Shown piece after piece: positions 17,275-25,589 of a stretch of DNA of 64,000 nucleotides. The notes below the pieces were generated by a model that was not told the DNA's origin, ran no database searches, and saw only the letters and a list, made by a program, of their open reading frames with translations. The stretch is from Parabacteroides sp. PF5-9. GTDB taxonomy: Bacteria > Bacteroidota > Bacteroidia > Bacteroidales > Tannerellaceae. The position numbers were made by a program, and so were the translations under genes. The stretch covers positions 124,001 through 188,000 of the forward strand of contig NZ_JARXWG010000002.1 in the NCBI RefSeq assembly GCF_029893105.1, given 5' to 3'. Position 1 is the first letter of the stretch. Each line of letters opens with the position of its first letter.

Positions 17275-17304
17275 TTGGTGTTCTATTGCCGGAGTGTATC
17301 TTTG
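17275..17304 (+). promoter_or_regulatory. orphan plus-strand promoter facing the two-gene cassette
   Basis: TTG (17275-17277), a 19-bp spacer and TATCTTTG (17297-17304) give a full Bacteroidota promoter match. No plus-strand gene follows it; the next sequence is the 3' end of the minus-strand membrane-protein gene. It could make an antisense RNA or be the leftover promoter of a replaced gene. Confidence 0.5.
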
Positions 17305-17372
17305 TAAATCAAATAAATAATAAACATTATAGCCCTATTTATCACAGCTTATCAAAAGTTTAATTCTAAGCC

Positions 17373-17873
17373 TTATATTGTGTTGTCGTAAAGAGCAAAT
17401 ATTCTCTTTAATATCATTAGTAATGAAAGAAAAGTATGGATTGAAAGAAAAAATATGAAAAAAGATAAAATGTTTGATATATACTCTACTTCTTTCACGT
17501 AGGTAAATATTAGTAATAAAAATAATTCTGCTATACAAACGAGTATAATATATGAAACATTATAAAAGCTCTCTTTCTTTGTTGCGACAAGTATTTTTTT
17601 CTTTTCTTCATCTATGCCATCTGGCGGAGAGTACGAAATAAGCAACATTAACAAGTTTAAAAACAAGCCAATAAATATAGATAAAATGACTCCAAGCAAA
17701 CTTTCTAAGCTATTAGTTATTTCTATCTTTAAACCTAAAAATATCGAAATAATGCAAGGAATAATATAAAATGTCCAAGCATCCGCCTTGTTCAACTTAT
17801 TAATGCTTTTTAAAGTTGAAATATGGCTTTTTATAATTCTTGCTATATTTATTTTGCTTGATATAAATTTCAT
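17373..17873 (-). CDS. small four-helix membrane protein of unknown family
   Basis: This 166-residue, AT-rich gene starts immediately after the stop codon of the upstream gene (TAA directly followed by ATG on the minus strand). Four hydrophobic segments are visible at about residues 33-50, 60-83, 103-124 and 131-152, with a basic N-terminus and a charged loop (PPDGIDEEKKKI). I do not recognise the family. The tight pairing with a larger soluble protein suggests one functional unit, with this as the membrane partner or effector. The size and topology recall KwaA of the Kiwa defence system, but gene order differs and no homology is claimed. Confidence 0.75.
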   Translation of the reverse strand: MKFISSKINIARIIKSHISTLKSINKLNKADAWTFYIIPCIISIFLGLKIEITNSLESLLGVILSIFIGLFLNLLMLLISYSPPDGIDEEKKKILVATKKESFYNVSYIILVCIAELFLLLIFTYVKEVEYISNILSFFIFFLSIHTFLSLLMILKRIFALYDNTI

Positions 17874-18851
17874 TTACACATAATCTACAATATCCTTAAA
17901 TAAACTAACGCATTCATTCTCCATAGATATAAAATCCGCATATCCTTCATCTGTTTTTAAAACTGTTATTATTTGAGATATATTTGGTGTTTTTAACTTT
18001 GAAATTGAAATAGGTCTTTTATTTCCATTTAAAGTCGAATCAATAACAATTTCTGAGTCTTCACTTAAGCCCAATGGTTCTAATTCTTCCATTGTTTTAA
18101 AAGAAGAATATCCATCAGTTCCAATTGCTTTTATTTTCTCAACCAATAACCCTGCTATTTTTTTCTTTTTTGTGCTTATTTTAACTTCAATTGTGCATTC
18201 TTCGTCCTCTTCAATTTTTATATTATATATCCGATCTGCAATATCTGCAGGAACATTTTTTCTCTTAATTTTAATTTGAGAATATTCCCCTTCTTTGATA
18301 TAATCAACTAATTTTTCATGCCCCAAAACTATTTCACTCTTCATCGTGATTTTATCAGTTCCCAAGTGAGCAATGAGACATGATCTAATTGCAGATGTTA
18401 TATCAGAAAAGATATTCTCTGATGCATCATTTTCTGTAATCATGAATAAAGAATTCAATTTCGATGAAAAAAATAGTATAAAAAAGACTGGAGACAATAC
18501 GGCTTCAGAAGGTTTAACTTCTCCTACTAGCTTGTTCTCATTGCTATCTAATATGAATTTACGTTTTCCTGTTATCCCTTTTTCTACTACTCCACATATA
18601 CATTGATTTACTTCTGAACCTTTATATAGTGACTCTATTTCACCTGTATCTTCTTTTGTTTTAATCCTAAGTTGAACTTTCTCTTCTTTATCGGCGTTTG
18701 TATATTTGTGTACATCCAATAAATATTGAGGTAAATTCGTTAAAAAATGATTATATAAATCTCTTGTTATATTGATTGGTTCTGTTTTTCTTCCATTTTT
18801 CACTTTGCCTACCAGATTTACAATCTTAACTTTCTTCTCTAAATCCGCCAT
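17874..18851 (-). CDS. soluble protein of unknown family, partner of the membrane protein
   Basis: This 325-residue protein starts at ATG 18851 (MADLEKKVKIVNLVGKV). The frame stays open 75 bp upstream, but a -7 promoter element lies there. No signal peptide or membrane helix is evident in the chosen form. Visible traits are a basic N-terminal third, a central hydrophobic stretch (SPVFFILFFSSKLNSLFMI, about residues 118-136 of this start), and a Lys/Glu-rich C-terminal half ending FKDIVDYV. I do not recognise the family. Together with the abutting TM gene and its own promoter it forms a two-gene cassette, a layout common among phage-defence and abortive-infection modules. That function is a hypothesis. 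Confidence 0.7.
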   Translation of the reverse strand: MADLEKKVKIVNLVGKVKNGRKTEPINITRDLYNHFLTNLPQYLLDVHKYTNADKEEKVQLRIKTKEDTGEIESLYKGSEVNQCICGVVEKGITGKRKFILDSNENKLVGEVKPSEAVLSPVFFILFFSSKLNSLFMITENDASENIFSDITSAIRSCLIAHLGTDKITMKSEIVLGHEKLVDYIKEGEYSQIKIKRKNVPADIADRIYNIKIEEDEECTIEVKISTKKKKIAGLLVEKIKAIGTDGYSSFKTMEELEPLGLSEDSEIVIDSTLNGNKRPISISKLKTPNISQIITVLKTDEGYADFISMENECVSLFKDIVDYV

Positions 18852-18881
18852 AAAACATTGATTTTGTGATGATACTATTTG

Positions 18882-18889
18882 CAAAAGTA
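18882..18889 (-). promoter_or_regulatory. -7 promoter element of the two-gene cassette
   Basis: On the minus strand TACTTTTG matches TAnnTTTG, 30 bp upstream of ATG 18851. This supports both the chosen start and independent transcription of the cassette from the mobilization genes. No clear -33 TTG is present. Confidence 0.4.
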
Positions 18890-18931
18890 TAAAAATAACA
18901 TAAAAGAAAGAAAAAAAGAGCAACAATTATG

Positions 18932-19873
18932 CTACTTTCTAAAGCCTCGTTTGGGCTTCTTCTTTTCTCTTTTCATCGGAATTTGTTCTTCCTCTTTATT
19001 GTTCACATCAGGAGTAAGCAAGCCTAATACAGAGGATAGAGCAAAATCGGGGAGATTAAAACTTTGCTTATTTTCAGTATTATCTGAAATACTATTGTTT
19101 TGTTTATATGCAACCTTGTTTTCAGTCACTTCCGCCTGCTTATCCGCATACAAGCCTGTTTGCATATCTGTATCTTTTCTTTCATCGGAAATTTGCCGTT
19201 CCTGCATATCGAGTTGTTTGGAAATACTGCCGTTCTTCATCGTGTTATAGTATTCAAAAGATTCGGTTAGTTGCCGTTGATAGCCGAATAACCTGTCAAA
19301 TCCTTGTTCTGCCTGTTGGAACAGGTTCTTCCTGTCAAAACCGCCCTTGACTGTCCCTTTTTGGGTATTCTTGTGGTTAGTAAGCGGAGATAGTTTCTTT
19401 TTGTTGGATTGGTCTTTCCGGCTAACAATCAAATGACAGTGCATATTCAGTTCGTTGTTAGACCTGTCCCGGCTGAAATGTATCTTACCGTAGAATTTTA
19501 TATCTTCTGCTGATAATCCTTTGTTAAAGTTTTTGGCATATTCAGGAATAACCACTTCCCGGATATACTGTTTCATGGCTTCGGCTTGCTCCTGTTCGGT
19601 ATTGCCCATTGACCGGAGTTCCTTTTCTGATGGGCTGACGTGGATAGCGTAAAATTTGGCATCCGTTTTCAGGAGTTGACCGATATTGCTGTCTATATCT
19701 TTTATAACCTGTGATTTGTAGATATTATCGTCTGTCAGATTGAAAAAGCCTTCGGTATAGATTACCTGCTCCATGCGTTCCATATCCTCATGTTCCAGAT
19801 AACGACATAGTCTCCGACTACTACCTGCATTGTTATACGTTCCTTTGGATGGTGGTGGGAAATCTATATTCAT
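18932..19873 (-). CDS. relaxase/mobilization protein (Bacteroides BtgB/DUF5712-like)
   Basis: This 313-residue protein would nick oriT and lead DNA transfer. Residues 1-150 are the relaxase core, with the His motif NMHCHLIVSR (His145, His147) and an upstream KIHFSRD (His132). A candidate catalytic Tyr lies in the N-terminal region (Tyr13 or Tyr25). The C-terminal 100 residues are polar and end in a strongly basic tail (KREKKKPKRGFRK). It starts immediately after the stop of the accessory mobilization gene. Family assignment is from pattern only. Confidence 0.8.
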   Translation of the reverse strand: MNIDFPPPSKGTYNNAGSSRRLCRYLEHEDMERMEQVIYTEGFFNLTDDNIYKSQVIKDIDSNIGQLLKTDAKFYAIHVSPSEKELRSMGNTEQEQAEAMKQYIREVVIPEYAKNFNKGLSAEDIKFYGKIHFSRDRSNNELNMHCHLIVSRKDQSNKKKLSPLTNHKNTQKGTVKGGFDRKNLFQQAEQGFDRLFGYQRQLTESFEYYNTMKNGSISKQLDMQERQISDERKDTDMQTGLYADKQAEVTENKVAYKQNNSISDNTENKQSFNLPDFALSSVLGLLTPDVNNKEEEQIPMKREKKKPKRGFRK

Positions 19874-20488
19874 CTACTTCTCATCTATTAGGTTAATTAT
19901 TTCAGCCTTTAGGTTTTCTTTCCGTTTGCCGTCCATTACTCCGCAAGTGGCCAGTTCCGAATAAAGGGAAATCAGTTGCAAAAATTTCTTATTCTCTTTT
20001 TGTTGCGTTTGAGAAAGATTATTTATTTGCTTGGCTTGGTTGTTAATCACTCCGGCGTGTTGCCCAAATACTTCGTTTACTTTTTTCAGAACATTATCCT
20101 GTAATTCCCGTGAACTACTAATCTCCGAAGATATCAATTCGCATAGTTCTGTTACCACCTTTTCAAACCGGGTAGTTATAGAATGGCTTGCCCGGATCAT
20201 CGGATTGAGTTGTTCTTCTTCGTAGTGGCGAATGAAGCGTATAATATCATCCTGTCGTTTATTTATCTTGGATAGTTCCGATTTAACAGACTCGGGAGCA
20301 TCGGCAGGATTGATATGGGCTTTCTCTAGATACAGAAAAGCCAGTTTTACTATTTCTCCCTTTTTCAGCGAATAGCGTTTACAGAGCTTTTTTATTAGCT
20401 TATCTGTTTCCTGCTCTATGCCTATTGTAGTAAATATGATATTTCTATTCTGTTTGGTCATAGTTATAACTATTTTATAGCTATTCAT
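19874..20488 (-). CDS. BfmA/BtgA-type mobilization accessory protein
   Basis: The reading frame codes for 204 residues from ATG 20488 or 195 from ATG 20461 (MTKQNRN), and both are plausible. The N-terminal ribbon-helix-helix-like part (IGIEQETDKLIKKLCKRYSLKKGEIVKLAF) is followed by a long helical region. This matches BfmA/BtgA proteins that bind oriT and assist the relaxase. The start lies next to the hairpin-rich candidate oriT. Confidence 0.8.
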   Translation of the reverse strand: MNSYKIVITMTKQNRNIIFTTIGIEQETDKLIKKLCKRYSLKKGEIVKLAFLYLEKAHINPADAPESVKSELSKINKRQDDIIRFIRHYEEEQLNPMIRASHSITTRFEKVVTELCELISSEISSSRELQDNVLKKVNEVFGQHAGVINNQAKQINNLSQTQQKENKKFLQLISLYSELATCGVMDGKRKENLKAEIINLIDEK

Positions 20489-20539
20489 ATATCTAACTTG
20501 CTCTGATAGAATTGTATATCAATTCGAGTTATAGCAAGT

Positions 20540-20700
20540 GTTATAACTGTGCTTTATGCTAAAGCACTAAAGCCGAAGGCTTTGCCCCGCAGGGCAAGAG
20601 GAAGAACAGGACGAAGTCCAGTTCCCTCTTGCTTAATTTAGCGAAACGAACAGAGCCGGGAGGCGAGGTTATTTCTGCTAAATGCGGAGCCATTACTTGA
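20540..20700. other. candidate oriT: cluster of GC-rich hairpins
   Basis: Upstream of the mobilization operon is a GC-rich island in an AT-rich element with consecutive inverted repeats. They are GTGCTTTA/TAAAGCAC (20549-20567), AAAGCC/GGCTTT (20569-20583), TGCCC/GGGCA just after, and a larger stem from GCAAGAGG to CCTCTTGC that encloses GGAC/GTCC. Position and structure fit an origin of transfer. The nick site cannot be identified by eye. The stretch 20489-20765 holds no gene. Confidence 0.55.
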
Positions 20701-20765
20701 AGGCGTTAAACAAAACAAGCCTTCACTCATTTGCTCTATTCTGCTTAAAGCGTAAAAAAGCAGAA

Positions 20766-21110
20766 TCATTCAAAGTCTTTGTCCTTTTCCTCCTCCGGGT
20801 GGTTCTTTTCAAAATTGCGATAGGTCTGAAAATCCATATGCTCACGAACGAAAGCCCGGACATCTTTCACTCGGTAATATGTCTTATGAGCTATCATAAA
20901 GAAAGGTAATTTCTTACTGCTTCGGTATCGCTGTAAAGTCCGGTATGATACTTTCAAGAGAAAAGCTAAATCCTGATTGTCGAGCAGTTTCTCGTCTGGC
21001 TCAAATACTTCCTTAGTGTTAATGAGCGATTTCAGATCTTGACCTATATCATTCAATTTCTTGGATAGCTTATCCATCCATTTTTCAAAATCTTCGTTGT
21101 TTATATACAT
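20766..21110 (-). CDS. helix-turn-helix (excisionase-type) DNA-binding protein
   Basis: This 114-residue protein has an N-terminal amphipathic helix and an HTH_17 domain (LLDNQDLAFLLKVSYRTLQRY) with the wing IAHKTYYRVKDVRAFV, then an acidic tail. It is related to the two HTH proteins at 16126 and 16709, so the element carries three paralogues. Its location between oriT and rteC suggests control of mobilization. Confidence 0.75.
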   Translation of the reverse strand: MYINNEDFEKWMDKLSKKLNDIGQDLKSLINTKEVFEPDEKLLDNQDLAFLLKVSYRTLQRYRSSKKLPFFMIAHKTYYRVKDVRAFVREHMDFQTYRNFEKNHPEEEKDKDFE

Positions 21111-21183
21111 GATTTGCTTCGTTTTTCAAATTAATACTACTTATGTCCAATGCATTGACGAAGCAAAGAACGGAAGAACGAAG

Positions 21184-21220
21184 CAAAAAAATAGGGGTAG
21201 TAGTACACCTACTCCCCTAT
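21184..21220 (-). terminator. rho-independent terminator of the rteC-like gene
   Basis: ATAGGGG (21191-21197) pairs with CCCCTAT (21214-21220). Read on the minus strand the stem is followed by TTTTTT. It is about 50 bp beyond the stop of the RteC-like gene. Confidence 0.7.
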
Positions 21221-21267
21221 AAATAATTTACATCTCACTGATATTCAGTATGAAATTTTTCTATTTT

Positions 21268-21912
21268 TCAGGCTTGCCAATAACCCTCATCCTTACTTTT
21301 CTGGATAATGGCAGCTTTCAACCTGTCCAAAAATTCCGTAATTTTAGTTGGTTTGCGCTTAATAACGGCTTCTTCTTTCTTGTATATGTCGCCCAGATTG
21401 GTATTCAACATTTTTTCGAATAGGCGTGTAACATCGATTAAGTGTAATTCTTTGTTGTCAATGCGTTGAAATCCATCTATGAGATAGAAAAAGCCACAAG
21501 CCAATTCCATTATATCAATTAGTTTAATCTCTTCGGGGTTCACACAGATTGGAGATTTCCATTCTGACTCAATATTAATAAAGAACTTTGGATATTCCAT
21601 CTGCCGGTAAAGCAGTTCAAGTTCCTTGTCTATTAGAGTTGTCAGCTTGTCTAAGAAGACAATTTTTAATTTGTTGTTTTCAGTAGGAATAGATTGCTCA
21701 AATGCTTTCATTGTCGCAAACTCTATTTGAGCCGTATTTAGTTTACGGATGATTATCTTATTATCTTTTCCTTCATTCAGATAAACAAATAATTCTTCTA
21801 CAAAATCCAAATATGCAGAAGTCATCTCTTCAACTATCGATTTATCAATCTGATAAGGATGTTTTAGAAGTTGGTATATTCGTTTGTCTGTTAGTTCCAA
21901 AATTGAATTCAA
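21268..21912 (-). CDS. RteC-like regulator
   Basis: This 214-residue protein has the RteC-family C-terminal half: ELACGFFYLIDGF, then FEKMLNTNLGDIYKKEE, then RKPTKITEFLDRLKAAI. In CTnDOT, RteC activates the excision operon. Here no tetracycline-resistance gene or RteAB pair is visible, so the inducing signal must differ or be lost. It is transcribed toward the HTH and mob genes but ends in its own terminator. Confidence 0.72.
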   Translation of the reverse strand: MNSILELTDKRIYQLLKHPYQIDKSIVEEMTSAYLDFVEELFVYLNEGKDNKIIIRKLNTAQIEFATMKAFEQSIPTENNKLKIVFLDKLTTLIDKELELLYRQMEYPKFFINIESEWKSPICVNPEEIKLIDIMELACGFFYLIDGFQRIDNKELHLIDVTRLFEKMLNTNLGDIYKKEEAVIKRKPTKITEFLDRLKAAIIQKSKDEGYWQA

Positions 21913-21941
21913 TTGACAATGATTACTTTTTGATATATGAT

Positions 21942-22058
21942 TTAACAGAAAATCTGTTCGATAAAGTTTCCATAGGCACTTCGCATTTCTTTGTTTATTA
22001 CTCGCAATGAAGGTTCAAACAACAAACTGATCAGCCTCGTTTTAAATAACTCATTCAT
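21942..22058 (-). CDS. possible 38-residue ORF
   Basis: A short frame starts at ATG 22058 (MNELFKTRLISLLFEPS) and stops at TAA 21942-21944, just upstream of the RteC-like gene. Composition is protein-like, but no family or clear ribosome site is visible. It may be a remnant or a leader. Confidence 0.25.
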   Translation of the reverse strand: MNELFKTRLISLLFEPSLRVINKEMRSAYGNFIEQIFC

Positions 22059-22150
22059 AGACATATAATTTAATGTGATATTAAGAATCAGACCGAAGCC
22101 CTGTTTTATACAGAATGATTTACGTTAATTGGAATAAATTATTTATTATT

Positions 22151-23482
22151 TTATTGTAGCTCTTTTGACATTTCAAAAGTCATTCCTAGCTGTTCCAAAA
22201 CCACTTTGTTGTCTTCAGGGACAAATTTCAAAACTAAATCAACTCCCTCACATTGAAATACATTATTACTAATGCATTCCAAGGGTAATTCCTGCTGCCC
22301 AGTTCCTTGGACAATAAGAGTATTCTCCTTCTTTGTTATTGCAAATTTAATAGGTAACGCTGGAGATGAATAAACACCAAGGTATTTATCTAGTTCTTCC
22401 GTATTTATCTCTATAGGATTAGAGAATTGTGGAAGACTGTAATCTCTTCCAAAATAGATGTTCAAACAACCTATAACAATATTATTAAGCATATAAACAA
22501 CACCATTCTCAACTAAAGAAATAGACATATTTTCTTGTGGAAAATAAAAAGCATTTGCCTGAAATCCGTCAATCCCACCCGTATGTCCATAGCCAATATT
22601 ATTATGAAAAGGAACTTGAAATAAACCTAAACCAAAATTATCTTTCAATGAAATCATACGATTAAGACTTTCTTGGTTTACTATTTTTTTCAAAAACAGA
22701 CAATATAGAAATTTGTTTAAATCATAAGCGTTTGATACTATAAAACCAGAACCCAAAGGAACACTCATATCCGTTTCCTTTGCCATTACCCAATTGGCAG
22801 ATAACTTCATGTATGAATAAGCTTCTTCTTTATTTGAATTGATTTTTCCACCTACATAAGTATTATTTAAATTGCATGGGATAATAATGATTTCATTAAG
22901 TAAATCAGAAAAGTTTTTAGAAGAAACATCCTCTGCAATATGTGTTAGTAATACATAGTTTGAGTTTGAATACTCAAACTTATCATTTGGTTCAAAGGAT
23001 GCTTTGCCAGATGTAATACGATTCAGTAATTCTTCTTTTGTTTGCGTTTCTAAACTCCATACCATATAATCCTCCATATCAATGAAGTTTGGGATACCAC
23101 TTCTATGTTGCAATAAGTGTTCTATAGTTATTTTATTCGAATTGTTCACCTGTGGGTAATAGTCAGATAGCTTAGAAGCTAATGTAAGTTTACCTTCTTC
23201 TATCAGTTTCATGATAATAGTAGCCGTGAAAGCTTTACTTATCGAACCAATACGAAATTTTGTGTTAGCATTATTTTTTATTTGATTATCAACATTGGCG
23301 TATCCATAACTCCTTTGATATATTTCTTCGCCATTATGAAAAATTGATATACTTCCCATCCCTTTGTTGTAATTTTCGATAGCAGTAAATAAGCTATCTA
23401 ATTTAAGTATGTTTGAATTTTGGGCTTTCAAACAAGATGTCCAAAGCAATAGTACAAATACTAAAAAAAACAGTCTTTTCAT
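22151..23482 (-). CDS. secreted serine hydrolase (beta-lactamase/PBP class C fold)
   Basis: This 443-residue protein has a signal sequence with a Cys (LLLWTSCLKAQ) that could make it a lipoprotein. The serine hydrolase motifs are S80-I-S-K83 (RIGSISKAF), YSNSNY for the YxN triad, and HTGG near residue 300. This fold covers esterases, D-aminopeptidases and class C beta-lactamases, and substrate cannot be predicted. An extra C-terminal domain (about 350-443) is lipocalin-like in pattern. It follows the PadR/HAAS genes on the same strand by 76 bp. Confidence 0.82.
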   Translation of the reverse strand: MKRLFFLVFVLLLWTSCLKAQNSNILKLDSLFTAIENYNKGMGSISIFHNGEEIYQRSYGYANVDNQIKNNANTKFRIGSISKAFTATIIMKLIEEGKLTLASKLSDYYPQVNNSNKITIEHLLQHRSGIPNFIDMEDYMVWSLETQTKEELLNRITSGKASFEPNDKFEYSNSNYVLLTHIAEDVSSKNFSDLLNEIIIIPCNLNNTYVGGKINSNKEEAYSYMKLSANWVMAKETDMSVPLGSGFIVSNAYDLNKFLYCLFLKKIVNQESLNRMISLKDNFGLGLFQVPFHNNIGYGHTGGIDGFQANAFYFPQENMSISLVENGVVYMLNNIVIGCLNIYFGRDYSLPQFSNPIEINTEELDKYLGVYSSPALPIKFAITKKENTLIVQGTGQQELPLECISNNVFQCEGVDLVLKFVPEDNKVVLEQLGMTFEMSKELQ

Positions 23483-23558
23483 GATTCCTTTGTGTTAATT
23501 TATTATTAATTACCTTAACTCAAAATACATAGCAAACCTATGTATACGAATAAATTTT

Positions 23559-24149
23559 TTATTTTTTATGACTAAATTTATATTTCAATTTCAATAAAAG
23601 CGTTACAATCAGGTAGATAGATACCATTGCAAAAAATACTATTGGAATAAACCAATTACCTAATACTTCAGTTAAAGAGGAGTCTGTTATATTAGCAATG
23701 AAACCAAAATGCGTTTCATTTTCTCCAATAAACAACCCTGTATTATGTGGATATACTATCTCTGCGAAAATCAAAAAAATAAAACAAAATAGGAATAAGT
23801 ATAAAATACTGAATAATATATATATAAATCCATTAGACAAATTTAACGATAAGCCTTTTATTACATGTAATGGATTAAAAGTCCTTGTTGCTTGTAACAG
23901 TTTGCGATCAGCTACTAATGTAGCAAAAGATTTATAAGGGTCACCCAGTTTATCTAACGTTTCTCTTATTTTATCTATTTCAGAATCAGAAGTTTTCCGT
24001 TGCATGGACTCATATATATGGCTATTAATCTCCATAAGTATATCGTCTTGATCTTTTTTCGAGAGTATATTAATTATTCGCTTAACATCTTCTATATATT
24101 TATCATATAATAGAGCTGCATTTTTATCTGACAATTCTATATTTTTCAT
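23559..24149 (-). CDS. HAAS/DUF1700-type membrane protein
   Basis: This 196-residue protein starts at ATG 24149 (MKNIELSDKNAALLYD), whose ATGA overlaps the PadR stop. The frame is open further upstream inside padR. The N-terminal 80 residues are a helical HAAS-like domain (LYDKYIEDVKRIINILSKK, LDKLGDPYKSFATLV). Two membrane segments follow (about 100-125 and 160-182). HAAS proteins are commonly paired with PadR repressors and are thought to transmit signals to them. Confidence 0.7.
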   Translation of the reverse strand: MKNIELSDKNAALLYDKYIEDVKRIINILSKKDQDDILMEINSHIYESMQRKTSDSEIDKIRETLDKLGDPYKSFATLVADRKLLQATRTFNPLHVIKGLSLNLSNGFIYILFSILYLFLFCFIFLIFAEIVYPHNTGLFIGENETHFGFIANITDSSLTEVLGNWFIPIVFFAMVSIYLIVTLLLKLKYKFSHKK

Positions 24150-24481
24150 TTTGATATGCTTTTTATTGATTCTTCCAATTGATTCCAAGAATCTGCCATT
24201 TCTGACAAGGTTGATATGCCTATACTAGTTAGTGTGTAGTATTTACGGGGGATTCCAGAAGATTGTTCTACCCATTTAGAGGAAACAAGTTCTTCAGCTT
24301 TCAACTTATTTAACAATGGGTAAAGAGTCCCTTCAGCAATGTCTATCGAGATAGTCTTTGAAATATGTTCGATGATTTCATACCCATACATTTCTTTGTG
24401 TTTAAGCAAGTTAAGAACGATGAAAGATAGTGTACCTTTCTTCACTTGTGACTTCCATTTTTCTATAAATTCCTTATCCAT
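24146..24481 (-). CDS. PadR family transcriptional regulator
   Basis: This 111-residue winged-helix repressor has the typical segments KKGTLSFIVLNLLKHKEMYGYEI and IAEGTLYPLLNKLKAEELV, then PRKYYTLTSIG. It heads an operon with the HAAS membrane protein (4-bp overlap) and probably the serine hydrolase. By family knowledge it would repress its own operon. Confidence 0.88.
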   Translation of the reverse strand: MDKEFIEKWKSQVKKGTLSFIVLNLLKHKEMYGYEIIEHISKTISIDIAEGTLYPLLNKLKAEELVSSKWVEQSSGIPRKYYTLTSIGISTLSEMADSWNQLEESIKSISK

Positions 24482-24625
24482 GCGGCAAATATAATAAAAT
24501 TATCAATACATCGCAATGCTATGTATTAAATATTTGGACACAGGTCGTTTTTAACATTCTGAATTACTGCTAATTGACTGAAGTTCAGTCAAAAGTGCTG
24601 ATTCTCAGCATAAATTTCTCATGAG

Positions 24626-25438
24626 TTATTCTTCAATTATATAAGTTTCGTAATTTGTTATTCCACCTATATAATACTCTTCACCAGGTGTTTGTGTATG
24701 TAATAAGTTTAATGTGTAAATAGGTACTTCTTCATCTTGCAATATCACTTTCCAAAGATAGTCACCTTCTATATTGTATGGGGTTTCAGCAATCAATTCA
24801 ATAATATAATCACCTGTGGTTTCTTGTTTATAAATACGGTCAAAATGCCCCCACCCAATATTTACACAGCTACTTACATAGCGGATACCTTTCAGACTAT
24901 AAGGTTCTTCAAATGCCAGATTACTATTAAGATAAGTTAGTCGTTTGCTTCTTATTGGGATATTGTATAATCCTCCTTCGGCTGGTATTGTGTATGAATC
25001 TGTTACTTCTGATTCTATTTTATACTCATAGCGTATGTCTGAACCCGCTTGTTTAAGGTCGTCACTTACTTCAAGAGAGAAATAACTGTTTGAAATTGTA
25101 ATACGGAGTTTGTCATTAATAATGTTTTCCGTCAGGTTCTCCGTACACAAAACTTTGAAATTTATGCTATTTCCAATCACAGTATAATCTGAAAACTTAA
25201 AAATTCCATTGTCGGCCCTGAAATCTATACGGGAAGATTTCAAAAGTACCTCCGCATCCTTTTCACTCAGAGCAGGTTTAGCTGCAAATAGGACAAAATA
25301 TTCTTTCTCTTCACCTAGTTTTGAAAAGTTATCTCTGGTATTACCGAATATTGTTAATACATATTCATTTGCTTCTTCATTTTTATCGTCGCAGCTCATA
25401 AAAATGGCAAACGATATTATAATTAACAAGACTCTCAT
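24626..25438 (-). CDS. lipoprotein of unknown function
   Basis: This 270-residue protein has a lipoprotein signal (IISFAIFMSC, Cys16) followed by DDKNEEA, typical of Bacteroidota surface lipoproteins. The rest is beta-rich without a domain I recognise. It is cargo of the element, divergent from the LuxR-type gene. Confidence 0.65.
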   Translation of the reverse strand: MRVLLIIISFAIFMSCDDKNEEANEYVLTIFGNTRDNFSKLGEEKEYFVLFAAKPALSEKDAEVLLKSSRIDFRADNGIFKFSDYTVIGNSINFKVLCTENLTENIINDKLRITISNSYFSLEVSDDLKQAGSDIRYEYKIESEVTDSYTIPAEGGLYNIPIRSKRLTYLNSNLAFEEPYSLKGIRYVSSCVNIGWGHFDRIYKQETTGDYIIELIAETPYNIEGDYLWKVILQDEEVPIYTLNLLHTQTPGEEYYIGGITNYETYIIEE

Positions 25439-25568
25439 TTTAATACACTTGATTTAATGAATAAATTAATGTTTAACCAATATAAACTTAACACTCCCCT
25501 ATTTTGTGCAAAACTACGGAGAATTAAAATCTTAACAAGGAAAACTACACTTATGTGTAGGCTTTTTG

Positions 25569-25576
25569 TATCTTTG
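25569..25576 (+). promoter_or_regulatory. -7 promoter element of the LuxR-type gene
   Basis: TATCTTTG fits TAnnTTTG exactly. A 16-bp inverted repeat, CTACAC/GTGTAG (25545-25560), lies just upstream and could be an operator. Transcription would start near 25583, so translation from ATG 25590 would have a very short leader; ATG 25605 is also in frame. Confidence 0.4.
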
Positions 25577-25589
25577 TGGCTTTAACAAT

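Noticed and set aside
17373-18851. Assignment of the two-gene cassette as a Kiwa (KwaA-KwaB) system
   Set aside because: Only size and topology are similar. Gene order is reversed and I could not recognise KwaB features, so no name was given.
18879-19250. Plus-strand ORF of 123 codons opposite the relaxase gene
   Set aside because: It lies antisense to the conserved relaxase gene, has no promoter or family pattern, and looks like a shadow frame.
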